Origin: CAVZCC01 sp963773765
GTDB taxonomy: Bacteria > Actinomycetota > Acidimicrobiia > Acidimicrobiales > Microtrichaceae
Direction of reading: 5' to 3'
NCBI GenBank assembly: GCA_963773765.1
Contig: CAVZCC010000001.1
Span: 1,364,001 to 1,428,000, forward strand
DNA: 64,000 nt
This document shows positions 27,313-35,799 of the stretch, piece after piece. Every line of letters starts with the position of its first letter. Position 1 is the first letter of the stretch. The position numbers were made by a program, and so were the translations under genes. Under the pieces are notes generated by a model that was not told the DNA's origin, made no database searches, and saw nothing but the letters and a program-made list of their open reading frames with translations.

Positions 27313-27849
27313 ATGGATGCCGCCACACAGCACCCCGTCCCGCCGGGACCTGCCCCGGACGATCCTTCCCCCGCCGCCGGGCCCGCACCGATGGACGAAC
27401 GGCACCGCCTGGCCTTCACCGTGCTCAACGCGTCCACGGCCCCGGTGTGGCTGGCCATGATCGTCGCCCCCCGGTCCCGGTTCACCGCGTGGCTGGTCCG
27501 TGTCGCCACCCCCCTGTCCGCCACCCTGGGCGTCGCCTACGTGGGGCTGTTGGGTGCCGCCGCGGTGCAGGGAGCCCGCGACGGCGAGGGATTCCCACGG
27601 TTCGACGATCCCGATGCGCTCCGGCGCGGGCTGTCGTCGCCCACCGCGTTCCTGGCCGGCTGGACGCACTACCTGGTGTTCGACCTGTACGTGGGCCGCC
27701 ACATCTGGGCCGAGGCCCGGTCCCGGGGTCGCGTCGACCGCCTGCCGCTGCTGCTCACCTGGTGGGCCGGCCCGGCCGGTCTCACCCTGCACCTGGCCCG
27801 CAACCTGCGCGGATCGCAGGACGACGCGGCCGACGCGGCCGACGTGTGA
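27313..27849 (+). CDS. ABA4-like (DUF4281) membrane protein
   Basis: This 178-residue membrane protein has four helices. The conserved centre TAFLAGWTHYLVFDLYVGRHIWAEARSRG and LLLTWWAGPAGLTLHLARNL match ABA4-like proteins, which in plants act in neoxanthin (carotenoid) formation and are of unknown role in bacteria. The first 25 residues are a Pro/Ala-rich tail. ATG 27313 is chosen as the earliest start after the divergent Dyp gene; Met 27 (27391) is possible. No carotenoid genes are visible nearby. Confidence 0.75.
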   Translation: MDAATQHPVPPGPAPDDPSPAAGPAPMDERHRLAFTVLNASTAPVWLAMIVAPRSRFTAWLVRVATPLSATLGVAYVGLLGAAAVQGARDGEGFPRFDDPDALRRGLSSPTAFLAGWTHYLVFDLYVGRHIWAEARSRGRVDRLPLLLTWWAGPAGLTLHLARNLRGSQDDAADAADV

Positions 27850-27888
27850 GGGCGGGCCGGTCGGGGACGGGGTCGTGAGGGCGGGCAC

Positions 27889-29097
27889 GTGACCGCCGAT
27901 GCCGTGCCCCGGGCCACCCCGGGTCCCGGGCCGCTGCACATCGGCCCCCTCACGGTCGATCCCCCCGTCGTGCTGGCACCGATGGCCGGGGTGACCGACG
28001 CCCCGTTCCGGGTCCTGTGCTCGTCGTTCGGCGGTGGGCTGTTCGTGAACCAGATGGTCACGGCACGGGCCCTGGTGGAGCACCACCCCACCTCCTGGGC
28101 CCTGACCAGGTTCCACCCGAGCGAGGCCGTCCGCTCCCTGCAGCTCTACGGGACCGACCCGGTGCACCTCGGCGAGGCCGTGCGCATGCTCGTGGGGGAC
28201 GGCCGGGTGGACCACCTGGACCTCAACTTCGGCTGCCCGGCGGCCAAGGTCACCCGCAACGGCGGGGGTGCCGCGCTGCCCTACAAGCGACGGCTGCTGG
28301 CCCGGGTGATCGGCGCGGTGGTCGAGGCCGCCGCGGACGAGTCCGGGGGATCAGTGCCGGTGACCGTGAAGTTCCGCATGGGCATCGACGACGACCACCT
28401 GACCTACCTGGACACGGGCCGCATCGCGGAGGACCACGGGGTGGCCGCGGTGGCGCTCCACGCCCGGACCGCCCTGCAGCACTACGCCCCCAGCGCCCAC
28501 TGGGAGGCCATCGGCGAGCTCAAGGCCGCCGTCACCACGATCCCCGTCCTGGGCAATGGCGACGTGTTCACCCCGGACGACGCGCTGGCCATGCTGTCGG
28601 CCACCGGCTGCGACGGCGTGGTCATCGGCCGGGGCTGCCTCGGTCGGCCCTGGCTGTTCCGGGACCTGGACGCGACCTTCGCCGGCGGGCCCGCCCCGGA
28701 AGTGCCGCGGCTGGGCGATGTCGTCACCACCATCCGCCGCCACGTCGGCCTGGTCCTGGAGTGGGCCGCCGACGAACCGGCCCCGCCGGGCCGGGGGCAC
28801 CGCGGCCCGGAGGGTGCGTTGCCGGCGTTCCGCAAGCACCTGGCCTGGTACCTGAAGGGGTACCCGGTGGGCTCCGAGGTGCGGCGCAGGGCGGGGCTCA
28901 TCGGGAGTCGGGCCGAGCTCGACGACCTTCTCGACGGCCTGGATCCCGGCGCCGTCGCGCCCCCGGAGGCGGCCCGGCTGGTGCGGAGCCACCACCACGC
29001 CCTGCGCAGGGTGGCCCTCCCCGACGGCTGGTTGGACGACCCCGACGAGGACGTCCACCTGGACCCGGCCGAGGAGGCGTTGGTGTCGGGGGGATGA
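27889..29097 (+). CDS. dusB: tRNA-dihydrouridine synthase
   Basis: This 402-residue FMN enzyme reduces uridine in the tRNA D-loop. VVLAPMAGVTDAPFR opens the barrel. The catalytic Cys 116 lies in LNFGCPAAKVTRNGGGAALP. VTVKFRMG, LHARTALQHYAP, GNGDVFTPDDALAML and GVVIGRGCLGRPWLF bind FMN and substrate. The C-terminal helical domain includes FRKHLAWYLKGYP, typical of DusB. Start GTG 27889. The stop overlaps the maf start as ATGA, so the two are coupled. Confidence 0.95.
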   Translation: MTADAVPRATPGPGPLHIGPLTVDPPVVLAPMAGVTDAPFRVLCSSFGGGLFVNQMVTARALVEHHPTSWALTRFHPSEAVRSLQLYGTDPVHLGEAVRMLVGDGRVDHLDLNFGCPAAKVTRNGGGAALPYKRRLLARVIGAVVEAAADESGGSVPVTVKFRMGIDDDHLTYLDTGRIAEDHGVAAVALHARTALQHYAPSAHWEAIGELKAAVTTIPVLGNGDVFTPDDALAMLSATGCDGVVIGRGCLGRPWLFRDLDATFAGGPAPEVPRLGDVVTTIRRHVGLVLEWAADEPAPPGRGHRGPEGALPAFRKHLAWYLKGYPVGSEVRRRAGLIGSRAELDDLLDGLDPGAVAPPEAARLVRSHHHALRRVALPDGWLDDPDEDVHLDPAEEALVSGG

Positions 29098-29690
29098 GCG
29101 CCCTCCCCACCCCTGCACCGGGCCCGCCGCTGGTCCTGGCCTCGGGGTCCCCCCGCCGGTCCGAGCTCCTGGCGCGGGTGGACCTGACGTTCGACGTCGT
29201 CGCCCCGGACGTGGACGAGGCCGTCCTCCCGGGGGAGGACCCGGACCACTACGTGGCCCGGGTGGCGGGGGCCAAGGCCGACCGGGTGGCCGGTGACCGC
29301 CCCGGGACCGTGGTCCTCGCCGCGGACACCGCCGTGGTCCTGGACGGGGTGCCGCTGGGCAAGCCCGCCGACCTCCACGAGGCGGTACGGATGCTGCGGG
29401 GACTGGCCGGGAGGAGCCACCGGGTGGTCACCTCGGTGTGCGTCGTCGACCCCCGGGGCGGCCGCCACCGTTGCACCGAGACCGCCCTGGTCACCATGGC
29501 CGCGCTGTCCGACGCGGAGATCGCGGCCTACGTGGACACGGGCGAACCGATGGGCAAGGCCGGCGCCTACGCCGTCCAGGGCCGTGGTGCGGCTTTGGTC
29601 ACCCGGGTGGAGGGCGACCCCACCACGGTGGTGGGACTGCCGCTGCGAGCCACCCTCGGGCTCCTCCGGGACGCCGGGATCCGGGCCTGA
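29094..29690 (+). CDS. maf: Maf-family nucleotide pyrophosphatase
   Basis: This 198-residue house-cleaning enzyme hydrolyses non-canonical or excess nucleoside triphosphates to monophosphates. The signature LASGSPRRSELLARV is at residues 15-29. VVLAADTAVVLDG and GKPADLHEAVRMLRGLAGRSHRVVTSV follow. YVDTGEPMGKAGAYAVQGRGAALV completes the active site. Its ATG overlaps the dusB stop (ATGA), a pairing also seen elsewhere in actinobacteria. Confidence 0.94.
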   Translation: MSALPTPAPGPPLVLASGSPRRSELLARVDLTFDVVAPDVDEAVLPGEDPDHYVARVAGAKADRVAGDRPGTVVLAADTAVVLDGVPLGKPADLHEAVRMLRGLAGRSHRVVTSVCVVDPRGGRHRCTETALVTMAALSDAEIAAYVDTGEPMGKAGAYAVQGRGAALVTRVEGDPTTVVGLPLRATLGLLRDAGIRA

Positions 29691-29712
29691 CACGGGACCG
29701 CACCGGCACTGC

Positions 29713-30732
29713 TCAGAAGCGGAGCACCGCCGCCACCCTCCCGTGGCCGGCCAGCGTCCCGTCCGGGACGATCACCACCTCGCCCCGTCGCAGGGCCACC
29801 ACCTCGATCAGGTCGTCCACGGCATCGTCGACCACGTCGGGGGCCTCCACCTCCTCCGGACCGACCGGCACCAGGTGTGGGCCGTCGGTCCTGACCGGCA
29901 CGGCGTAGCCGCGCTCCACCACCAGCAGTTCCACCCTCGACTCCTGGGCCAGGGACCAGATCTCGTCCAGGCCGGTGGCGAGGCGGCGGCGGTTGCGGGC
30001 CCCCTCGAGACGCTCCATGGCCTCGGCGTTGCGCGACCCCTCCCATTCCTCGAGGGGGGTCCGGGCCAGGTCGGCCAGGGTGGCCCAGGGCGTCTGGTCG
30101 TGGTTGCCCCGGACCACGGCGACGGGTTCCACGCCCGCGGCGCGCACCAGCGCCGCCACCCGACGCTCCGCCCCGAACAGGACCAGCGGCCCGTCGCCGG
30201 AGCCGGCCCGGCGCAGGAGGTCCACGGTGCGGCGCTCCCACGAGGTGTCGGACTCCTCCGACCAGCGTTCCAACGGCACGCCGCGGGCGCTCGCCCCGAC
30301 CAGGGTGTCACCGGACCCGTGGAAGATCCGCACGTGCCGGTCGCTGACCGTGGCCACCACGTAGGCGGCCGACCGGCGGGCCTCGTCGAGCAGGTCCCGG
30401 GTGGCGAACGTGTCGTCCACCACCGTCCGTTCCCGGACGTCGACATCGAGGTGGTGCGCAACGGAGACCGACGGTGAGGCGAACAGGCCGACGGAGCGCC
30501 GGCAGGGACGGTCGGTGATGTCGGACAGCAGTCCCTGCAGCCGCTCCATCACCTCGACGGCCGTGTCGGTGTCCACGTCGCCGAGCAGCCGACGGGCCAG
30601 GTCGTCGATCCGTTGCTGGATCCGCACCCGGTCGGCCGAGCCGAGCGACCGGCCCGGTTCGGTGGGAACGAGGATGGACACCGACGGGTACTCCCGTCGA
30701 CGCTGGAGGCCGATGACGGTGGAGATCTGCAT
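29713..30732 (-). CDS. baeRF-type protein (bacterial eRF1-like)
   Basis: This 339-residue protein resembles the bacterial eRF1-like families, including mycobacterial Rv2629. It has an N-terminal region (YPSVSILVPTEPGRS, DLARRLLGDVDTDTAVEVMERL), a middle eRF1-2-like domain (AYVVATVSDRHVRIFHGSGD) and a C-terminal eRF1-3/L7Ae-like domain (GLDEIWSLAQESRVELLVVERG, GEVVIVPDGTLAGHGRVAAVLRF). The family is thought to act on stressed or stalled ribosomes; direct function is unproven. AAGGA 8 nt before the ATG supports the start. The stop is 22 bp from the convergent maf stop. A long upstream region of 366 bp separates it from the amidase. Confidence 0.8.
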   Translation of the reverse strand: MQISTVIGLQRRREYPSVSILVPTEPGRSLGSADRVRIQQRIDDLARRLLGDVDTDTAVEVMERLQGLLSDITDRPCRRSVGLFASPSVSVAHHLDVDVRERTVVDDTFATRDLLDEARRSAAYVVATVSDRHVRIFHGSGDTLVGASARGVPLERWSEESDTSWERRTVDLLRRAGSGDGPLVLFGAERRVAALVRAAGVEPVAVVRGNHDQTPWATLADLARTPLEEWEGSRNAEAMERLEGARNRRRLATGLDEIWSLAQESRVELLVVERGYAVPVRTDGPHLVPVGPEEVEAPDVVDDAVDDLIEVVALRRGEVVIVPDGTLAGHGRVAAVLRF

Positions 30733-31098
30733 GGCGCGGTCCTTCCGTGGTCGGAAGGTCTCTCCGCCCCGGGCGGGGCGGGGCGCCGGGCTCCCTCGGA
30801 GCCGTGCTGACGACGCACCCGAACCGGATACTCCCCTTCGTGGGGCCACCATGCACCGCCGGCGGTCACGACGTGCATCGGCCTGTGAAGGCTCTCTGAT
30901 TCCGGAGATGCTTGTCATCTGTTGACCTGACGGACTCTTGAGGTGGATCACACGGGTTCTTGAACCGCGACCACCAAGCTGGTCTGCGTCCGCCATCCCA
31001 AGCGGACGACATCCCATCCCAAGTACGCAACGGTCCCGGCTCCCGACCTCTCCCATCCCTCCAGAGGGCGCCGGGGACGTTGCGCGCCCGGGCCCCGT
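30733..31098. other. Long intergenic region upstream of the baeRF gene
   Basis: No convincing gene is seen in these 366 bp. Part of it (about 30880-31030) is clearly lower in GC than its surroundings. It holds two direct copies of CCATCCCAAG at 30993-31002 and 31014-31023, exactly 21 bp apart. It also holds a small hairpin GGCTCC/GGAGCC at 30789-30803 and a GGTTC/GAACC dyad near 30954-30965. The repeats are possible activator sites for the minus-strand baeRF gene. Confidence 0.4.
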
Positions 31099-32511
31099 TC
31101 AGCGCAGGTCCGGGGTGCGGTCGGTCCAGGGCGCGGCCTGCTCCAACTGGGACCCCACGCGGATCAACAGGTCGTCCCGCCACGGCGGCGCCGCGAACTG
31201 CACGCCGACCGGCAGGCCCGACTCCGCCACGTGCAGCGGCAGGGACAGCGCCGGCAGGCCGCACACGTTGAACACCGCGGTGAAGGTGGCCATGGGGATG
31301 CAGTTGGTCACCGGGGCGGTGGGGTCGTCCTCCACGCCGGCCCACACCGAGCCGACCTCCGGCGGCTCGACCGCCATGGTGGGGGTGACCAGGATGTCGA
31401 AGTCCCGTCCGAACTGGGGGGTGAAGGCGCGGGATGCCAGCTGCAGCAGCTGCTCGCTCTCGACGTAGGCGATGGACCCGGTCGCCTCGGCCTCCATCCG
31501 GTTGGCCACGTTGTGGGGCTCCAACAGGGCGGGATCGGCAAGGCGCTCGCCGGCGGAGATGGTGTTCCACACCGCCAGGAACCCGGTGAGGAAGTCGCCC
31601 GGGTCCGGCCACTCCGGCTCGCCCTCCACCACCTCGTGACCCAGGTCCGACAGGAGCGCCGCAGCCCGGTCCAGCGCGGCCCGGCACGCCGGCGCGGCCG
31701 GCACCCCCAGCGGATTCCCGGCGGTGACCCGGAACCGGAGCCTGCCCGGGTCCGCGCCCACCTCGTCACGGAACGGCCGGGCCGGCGGCGGGGCCAGGTT
31801 CCAGGCGCCGGGATCGAACTCGGCCATGACGTCGAGCAACGCCGCGGTGTCCGCGACGGTCCGGGTGACCGCGCCGCAGGTGGCCGCGGCCGTCAGCTTC
31901 TCGGTCAGGCCGGTGATCCGGTTGCGGGACGGCTTGAGCCCGACCAGCCCGTTGCACGATGCCGGGATGCGGATCGATCCGCCTCCGTCGGAGGCATGGG
32001 CGACGGGAGCCATGCCCGACGCCACCGCCGCCGCCGCGCCCCCCGACGAGCCGCCCGGGGTGTGGGCCGGGTTCCACGGGTTGCGGGTGGGGCCGAACCG
32101 CATGGACTCGGTGAAGGAGATGGTGCCCAGCTCCGGCGCTGTCGTCTTGCCCATCAGGACGAACCCGGCCCGGCGCAGACGGCCGACGGACAGGTCGTCG
32201 GCGAGGGCGGGGGCGTCCGAGGCGGCACGGGACCCGTTCGACGTCGGCCACCCCTGCACGTCGTACAGGTCCTTGACCGGGATCGGCACGCCGCAGAACG
32301 GGGGCAGGTCCTCCGGCGCGGTCGTGGCCACGAGGTCCCCCGCGGCCAAGGCATCGGCCCGGGCCTGTTCGTCGTCACGGAACGAGAAGGCGTTCAGGTG
32401 CGGGTCCAGGCGGTCGACCTCGCCCAGGTAGTGCTCCAGGGCCTCCGAGGGACTCACCTCCCGTGCTCGGATGGCGGCGGCGACGTCGAGGGCGGAAGCG
32501 GATCGATCCAT
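31099..32511 (-). CDS. Amidase (amidase-signature family)
   Basis: This 470-residue enzyme has the Ser-cisSer-Lys triad: Lys in GVPIPVKDLYDV, the Gly/Ser-rich signature TPGGSSGGAAAAVASG and SDGGGSIRIPAS with the nucleophile. It hydrolyses amides such as nitrile-derived or drug amides; it is too short and alone to be GatA. ATG 32511 lies 6 nt after TACGTT; a start at 32568 would add an unrelated stretch. It is divergent from a small membrane protein gene. Confidence 0.92.
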   Translation of the reverse strand: MDRSASALDVAAAIRAREVSPSEALEHYLGEVDRLDPHLNAFSFRDDEQARADALAAGDLVATTAPEDLPPFCGVPIPVKDLYDVQGWPTSNGSRAASDAPALADDLSVGRLRRAGFVLMGKTTAPELGTISFTESMRFGPTRNPWNPAHTPGGSSGGAAAAVASGMAPVAHASDGGGSIRIPASCNGLVGLKPSRNRITGLTEKLTAAATCGAVTRTVADTAALLDVMAEFDPGAWNLAPPPARPFRDEVGADPGRLRFRVTAGNPLGVPAAPACRAALDRAAALLSDLGHEVVEGEPEWPDPGDFLTGFLAVWNTISAGERLADPALLEPHNVANRMEAEATGSIAYVESEQLLQLASRAFTPQFGRDFDILVTPTMAVEPPEVGSVWAGVEDDPTAPVTNCIPMATFTAVFNVCGLPALSLPLHVAESGLPVGVQFAAPPWRDDLLIRVGSQLEQAAPWTDRTPDLR

Positions 32512-32517
32512 GGGCGC

Positions 32518-32523
32518 AACGTA
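32518..32523 (-). promoter_or_regulatory. Putative -10 element for a leaderless amidase transcript
   Basis: TACGTT on the minus strand ends 6 nt before the ATG at 32511. Confidence 0.4.
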
Positions 32524-32689
32524 GCGGCCGGGTCCGTCGGGCGGCAGGCCTGCGGGAGACCGACCCATCAGATGCTGTTCACATCCGGTGTTTGATTACC
32601 TGTGTTCTTTCTCGGGATTCGCAACATCTGCCTTTTCTTGTCCCATGTCGTGGGTTACAACGACAGGCGACCACCAGGAGGAACCCGCC

Positions 32690-33031
32690 ATGGCCAGCGC
32701 AGAGACCACCGTCCACCCGACCGGCGAGCCGGACGACAGCCCGTTCGTGCGGAGCGTCCTGGGGTGGATCGCGCTGATGATCGTGCTCATCGGCGGCATC
32801 TCGTTCGCCGGCATCACCGCCGCCACCGGTTCCTGGACGGACGGCGCCATCGTCGCCGGGTTCCTCGCCACGTTCATCGCCCCGGCGCTGGGCGGGCTCT
32901 TCGCCGGCGTGCTGTGGGCCGACCGCCAGGAGCGCAACAGCTCGCTGCACCTCACCGCGGTCCCGTCAGGCACCCCGGGCATCGCCGTCATCGCCACCGA
33001 GGCTCCGCCTGCCTCCGGGCAGGCGGCCTGA
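32690..33031 (+). CDS. Small two-helix membrane protein
   Basis: This 113-residue protein has two hydrophobic helices, WIALMIVLIGGISFAGITA and GAIVAGFLATFIAPALGGLFAGVLW. A polar N-terminus precedes them and a soluble tail (NSSLHLTAVPSG) follows. A clear AGGAGG lies 8 nt before the ATG. The 110 bp upstream are markedly AT-richer than the genome, suggesting a strong or regulated promoter. No family recognised. Confidence 0.75.
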   Translation: MASAETTVHPTGEPDDSPFVRSVLGWIALMIVLIGGISFAGITAATGSWTDGAIVAGFLATFIAPALGGLFAGVLWADRQERNSSLHLTAVPSGTPGIAVIATEAPPASGQAA

Positions 33032-33066
33032 GCCACCGGGACTCCGTCTCCCCTCATCCACGCCCT

Positions 33067-33096
33067 GTCGGGTCCGGTCCCCCAGCCGGACCCGAC
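33067..33096 (+). terminator. Hairpin terminator after the small membrane protein gene
   Basis: GTCGGGTCCGG (33067-33077) pairs perfectly with CCGGACCCGAC (33086-33096) over an 8-nt loop, 36 bp after the stop. No T-run follows, so efficiency is uncertain. Confidence 0.55.
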
Positions 33097-33178
33097 GGGC
33101 GCGCCCGACAGCCCGTCCGCCCGTATCATCCGCCCGGTCAGGGAGGGCCGGTGCCGGCCCGCGGAGGAGGGGGCAGCG

Positions 33179-34666
33179 ATGCGCATTCCGGAGCAGGGTC
33201 TCGGTGAGGCCGAGCTGTTCGAGGTCATGGGCACCTACCGGGACCACGACCTGGACACCAAGGGAGGTCGGACCTGGGCCTACGTCTACGACCCGGGGCG
33301 TCCCGACGTCGACCTGGTGGCCAAGCGCGCCCTGCTGGAGTACTACGACGAGAACTCGCTCGACCCCACCGTGTTCCCCAGCCTGCTGCGGTTCGAGAAC
33401 GAGGTCGTGGGCATGGCCCGGCACCACCTCCGCGGCGGGCCGGACGTGGTGGGCCACTTCACCTCGGGCGGGACCGAGAGCTGCATGATGGCCGTGAAGT
33501 CGGCCCGGGACCGGGCCCGCGAGCTCCGGCCCGACCTGGACCGACCGACGATGGTGCTGCCCGTCACCGCCCACCCCGCCTTCCACAAGGGCGCGCACTA
33601 CTTCGACGTGGACGTGGTGACCGTCCCGGTGGACACCGCGACCTGGAAGGTCGACCCGGCCGTCATGGCCGACGCGGTGGACGACCGCACCGTCCTCATG
33701 GTCGCCTCCGCCGTGTCCTACGCCCACGGGGTGGTCGACCCCGTGCCCGAGCTGGGGCAGCTGGCCCTTGAGCGGGACGTGCTGTTCCACGTCGACGGCT
33801 GCATCGGTGGGTTCGTGCTGCCCTACTTCCGCCGGCTGGGCGAGCCGGTGACCGACTTCGACTTCGCCGTGCCCGGCGTGACGTCCATCTCCATGGACTT
33901 CCACAAGTACGCGTACTGCCCCAAGGGTGCGTCCGTCATCCTCTACCGGGATGCCTCCATCCGGCGCCACCAGCTCTACGCCAAGGCGTCCTGGACGGGG
34001 TACACGGTGATCAACACCACGTTCCAGAGCACCAAGTCGGGCGGGCCGCTGGCCGCCACCTGGGCCGTGCTCAACTACGTCGGAGACGACGGCTTCATGG
34101 ACATCGCAGCCCGCACGCTGTCCGCCCGCCAGCAGATCGTGGCCGGGGTCGACGCCCTGGCGGACCTGGAGGTGATGGGCCGCCCCGAGTCCAACCTGGT
34201 CGCCCTCACCTCGGTGACCGATGACTCGGGCGCCGACGCGGTGAACGTGTTCGACGTGGTGGACCAGATGCGGGGCCAGCGGTGGTTCGTGCAGCCACAG
34301 CTGGGCTTCGCCGGCTCCAAGGCGAACATCCACCTCTCGATCGGCGGGGCCAGCCTGGACCTGGTGCCGGAGCTGCTGGACGACCTGGCCCAGGCCTGCG
34401 AGGCGGCGCGGGCCGCACCCACTCCCCCGCCCGACCCGGCGATCGTGGACCTGCTGGCCGGGCTGGAGCCCGACTCGCTGGACGCCGCCACGTTCGACGC
34501 GCTGCTGGAGGGCGCCGGCATCGGCGCCTCGGACGACGGGGGCATGGACCTGCCCGACGAGGGCACCGCCGGCATCAACGCCATCCTCGACGTGTGCCCC
34601 GCCCCCCTGGCCGAGCGGCTCCTGGTGGAGTACTTCAACCGGCTCTACGTGCCCCCGCCCGACTGA
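33179..34666 (+). CDS. PLP-dependent lyase/decarboxylase of the sphingosine-1-phosphate lyase / glutamate decarboxylase family
   Basis: This 495-residue group II PLP enzyme has FTSGGTESCMMAVKSARD (cofactor phosphate), HPAFHKGAHYFDVDVV, VDGCIGGFVLP and the Schiff-base Lys 243 in SISMDFHKYAYCPKG. These follow sphingosine-1-phosphate lyase more closely than glutamate decarboxylase. The last 100 residues (GLEPDSLDAATFDALLEGAG onward) are an added tail. GGAGGAGGG upstream gives a strong ribosome site, and TATCAT at 33124-33129 is a candidate -10 element. The substrate may be a long-chain base phosphate or an amino acid. Confidence 0.85.
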   Translation: MRIPEQGLGEAELFEVMGTYRDHDLDTKGGRTWAYVYDPGRPDVDLVAKRALLEYYDENSLDPTVFPSLLRFENEVVGMARHHLRGGPDVVGHFTSGGTESCMMAVKSARDRARELRPDLDRPTMVLPVTAHPAFHKGAHYFDVDVVTVPVDTATWKVDPAVMADAVDDRTVLMVASAVSYAHGVVDPVPELGQLALERDVLFHVDGCIGGFVLPYFRRLGEPVTDFDFAVPGVTSISMDFHKYAYCPKGASVILYRDASIRRHQLYAKASWTGYTVINTTFQSTKSGGPLAATWAVLNYVGDDGFMDIAARTLSARQQIVAGVDALADLEVMGRPESNLVALTSVTDDSGADAVNVFDVVDQMRGQRWFVQPQLGFAGSKANIHLSIGGASLDLVPELLDDLAQACEAARAAPTPPPDPAIVDLLAGLEPDSLDAATFDALLEGAGIGASDDGGMDLPDEGTAGINAILDVCPAPLAERLLVEYFNRLYVPPPD

Positions 34667-34690
34667 ACAGTCTGACAGTCTGAACAGTCT

Positions 34691-34753
34691 GGACGGTTGG
34701 GACGGTCAGGACGGTCGGGACGGTCAGGACGGTCAGGACGGTCAGGACGGTCG
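34691..34753. repeat. 9-bp minisatellite, seven copies
   Basis: Seven consecutive 9-bp units (GGACGGTCA with A/G and TTG variants) run from 34691 to 34753. They are preceded by a looser ACAGTCTGA series from about 34669. The array lies between convergent genes. Read in the frame of the MaoC gene each unit carries a TGA, so the gene ends at its first unit. Confidence 0.85.
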
Positions 34754-35200
34754 GGCCAGGAAGAGCCAGCGGGCTGCCACCGCCGGTTCCCCGGGGGAGT
34801 CGTCGGACTCCACCGTGACGTCCACCGACAGCACGGCCGCACCGTCGGCCCGTGCCCGGACCTCGGTCAGGGTGCCGAGCAGGCGGACCCGGGCCCCGAC
34901 CGGCACCGCACGAACGAACCGGACCCGGTCGAACCCGTAGTTCACGAGCATCGTCACCGGCCCGAAGGCCGGGAAGGTGAGGCCGGCGGACAGGCGGGTG
35001 AACAACGCCAGCAGGAGGAAGCCCTGCACGATCGGCCCACCGAAGGGTGACTCCCGACGGGCCCGTTCCGGGTCGTTGTGGATCCACTGGGCGTCCCCGG
35101 TGGTCCCGGCGTGGGTGTCCACCATCTCCTGGGTGACGGTGACCGGTTCGCTCGATCCCAGGTCCACCGGGCAGGCCGCGGCCAGCTCGTCCAGGGTCAC
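34742..35200 (-). CDS. MaoC-like hydratase
   Basis: This 152-residue hot-dog-fold protein carries the R-hydratase motif: VTVTQEMVDTHAGTTGDAQWIHNDPERARRESPFGG, with Asp and His in the D-x-x-W-I-H-N-D pattern. GPIVQGFLLLALFTRL follows. It would hydrate an enoyl-CoA. The GTG start overlaps the stop of the DUF1801 gene (GTGA). Its own stop lies inside the 9-bp minisatellite. Confidence 0.9.
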   Translation of the reverse strand: MTLDELAAACPVDLGSSEPVTVTQEMVDTHAGTTGDAQWIHNDPERARRESPFGGPIVQGFLLLALFTRLSAGLTFPAFGPVTMLVNYGFDRVRFVRAVPVGARVRLLGTLTEVRARADGAAVLSVDVTVESDDSPGEPAVAARWLFLARPS

Positions 35201-35778
35201 GACCCCAGCTCCGTCGTCCGGACCAGGTGGCCGTCGCGGTCCCAGGTCTGCCACGTCCCCACCCGGGTCCCGGAGCGGAACCGGCCGGTCCGGGACAGGG
35301 ATCCGTCCCGGCGGTACCACCGCCAGTCGCCGTGGAGCTCACCGTCCTTCATCCGGCCCGCAGCCTTGACCGTCCCGTCGTCGTAGTACTCGGTGCGTGG
35401 CCCGTGCTGCACCGCGGAGATCTCGTCCAGGCGCAGCCGCACCAGCCGGCGCACGAGCGACACGGGCAGCGGCCGGTCCACCGGGAACCGGAGCCCGCCC
35501 TTGGACCTGGGGTACGCGCCCACGGCCGGGCCGGCGGCGTCGAGCACGGCACTGCTCATCGGGAAGTAGCCGCAGTGCTCCTTGAACGCGGCGTAGCCCG
35601 CCACCCCCTTGCCGTCCAGGACGACCGCCGGCATGCCGTACTTCATGGCCTCGTGGGACCGGGGGAGCACCGAGCGCAGGGTCGACCGGAGGCGCGCCAG
35701 CGTCCCACGCTGTGGCCCTTCCACCGCCTCCAGGTACGCATCGACCTGGCGTGTTCCGTCCGTCCCCGCTCCTGCCAT
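35197..35778 (-). CDS. DUF1801 domain fused to a YwqK/MORN-like repeat domain
   Basis: This 193-residue protein begins with a DUF1801 (YdhG/YjbR-like) domain to about residue 125 (RGTLARLRSTLRSVLPRSHEAMKYGMP, FKEHCGYFPMSS). It continues with three short beta repeats of the toxin-antitoxin YwqK/MORN type (EYYDDGTVKAAGRMKDGELHG, WRWYRRDGSLSRTGRFRSG, GTWQTWDRDG). I do not know this combination. GACCAT 6 nt before the ATG may be a leaderless -10. It is coupled to the MaoC gene by GTGA. Confidence 0.8.
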   Translation of the reverse strand: MAGAGTDGTRQVDAYLEAVEGPQRGTLARLRSTLRSVLPRSHEAMKYGMPAVVLDGKGVAGYAAFKEHCGYFPMSSAVLDAAGPAVGAYPRSKGGLRFPVDRPLPVSLVRRLVRLRLDEISAVQHGPRTEYYDDGTVKAAGRMKDGELHGDWRWYRRDGSLSRTGRFRSGTRVGTWQTWDRDGHLVRTTELGS

Positions 35779-35799
35779 GCGCCCATGGTCGCGCGGCGC

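Noticed and set aside
30954..30965. LexA or DosR operator upstream of the baeRF gene
   Set aside because: The GGTTC/GAACC dyad has the wrong orientation for a LexA box, and the CTTGGGATGG repeats do not fit the DosR consensus beyond a few bases.
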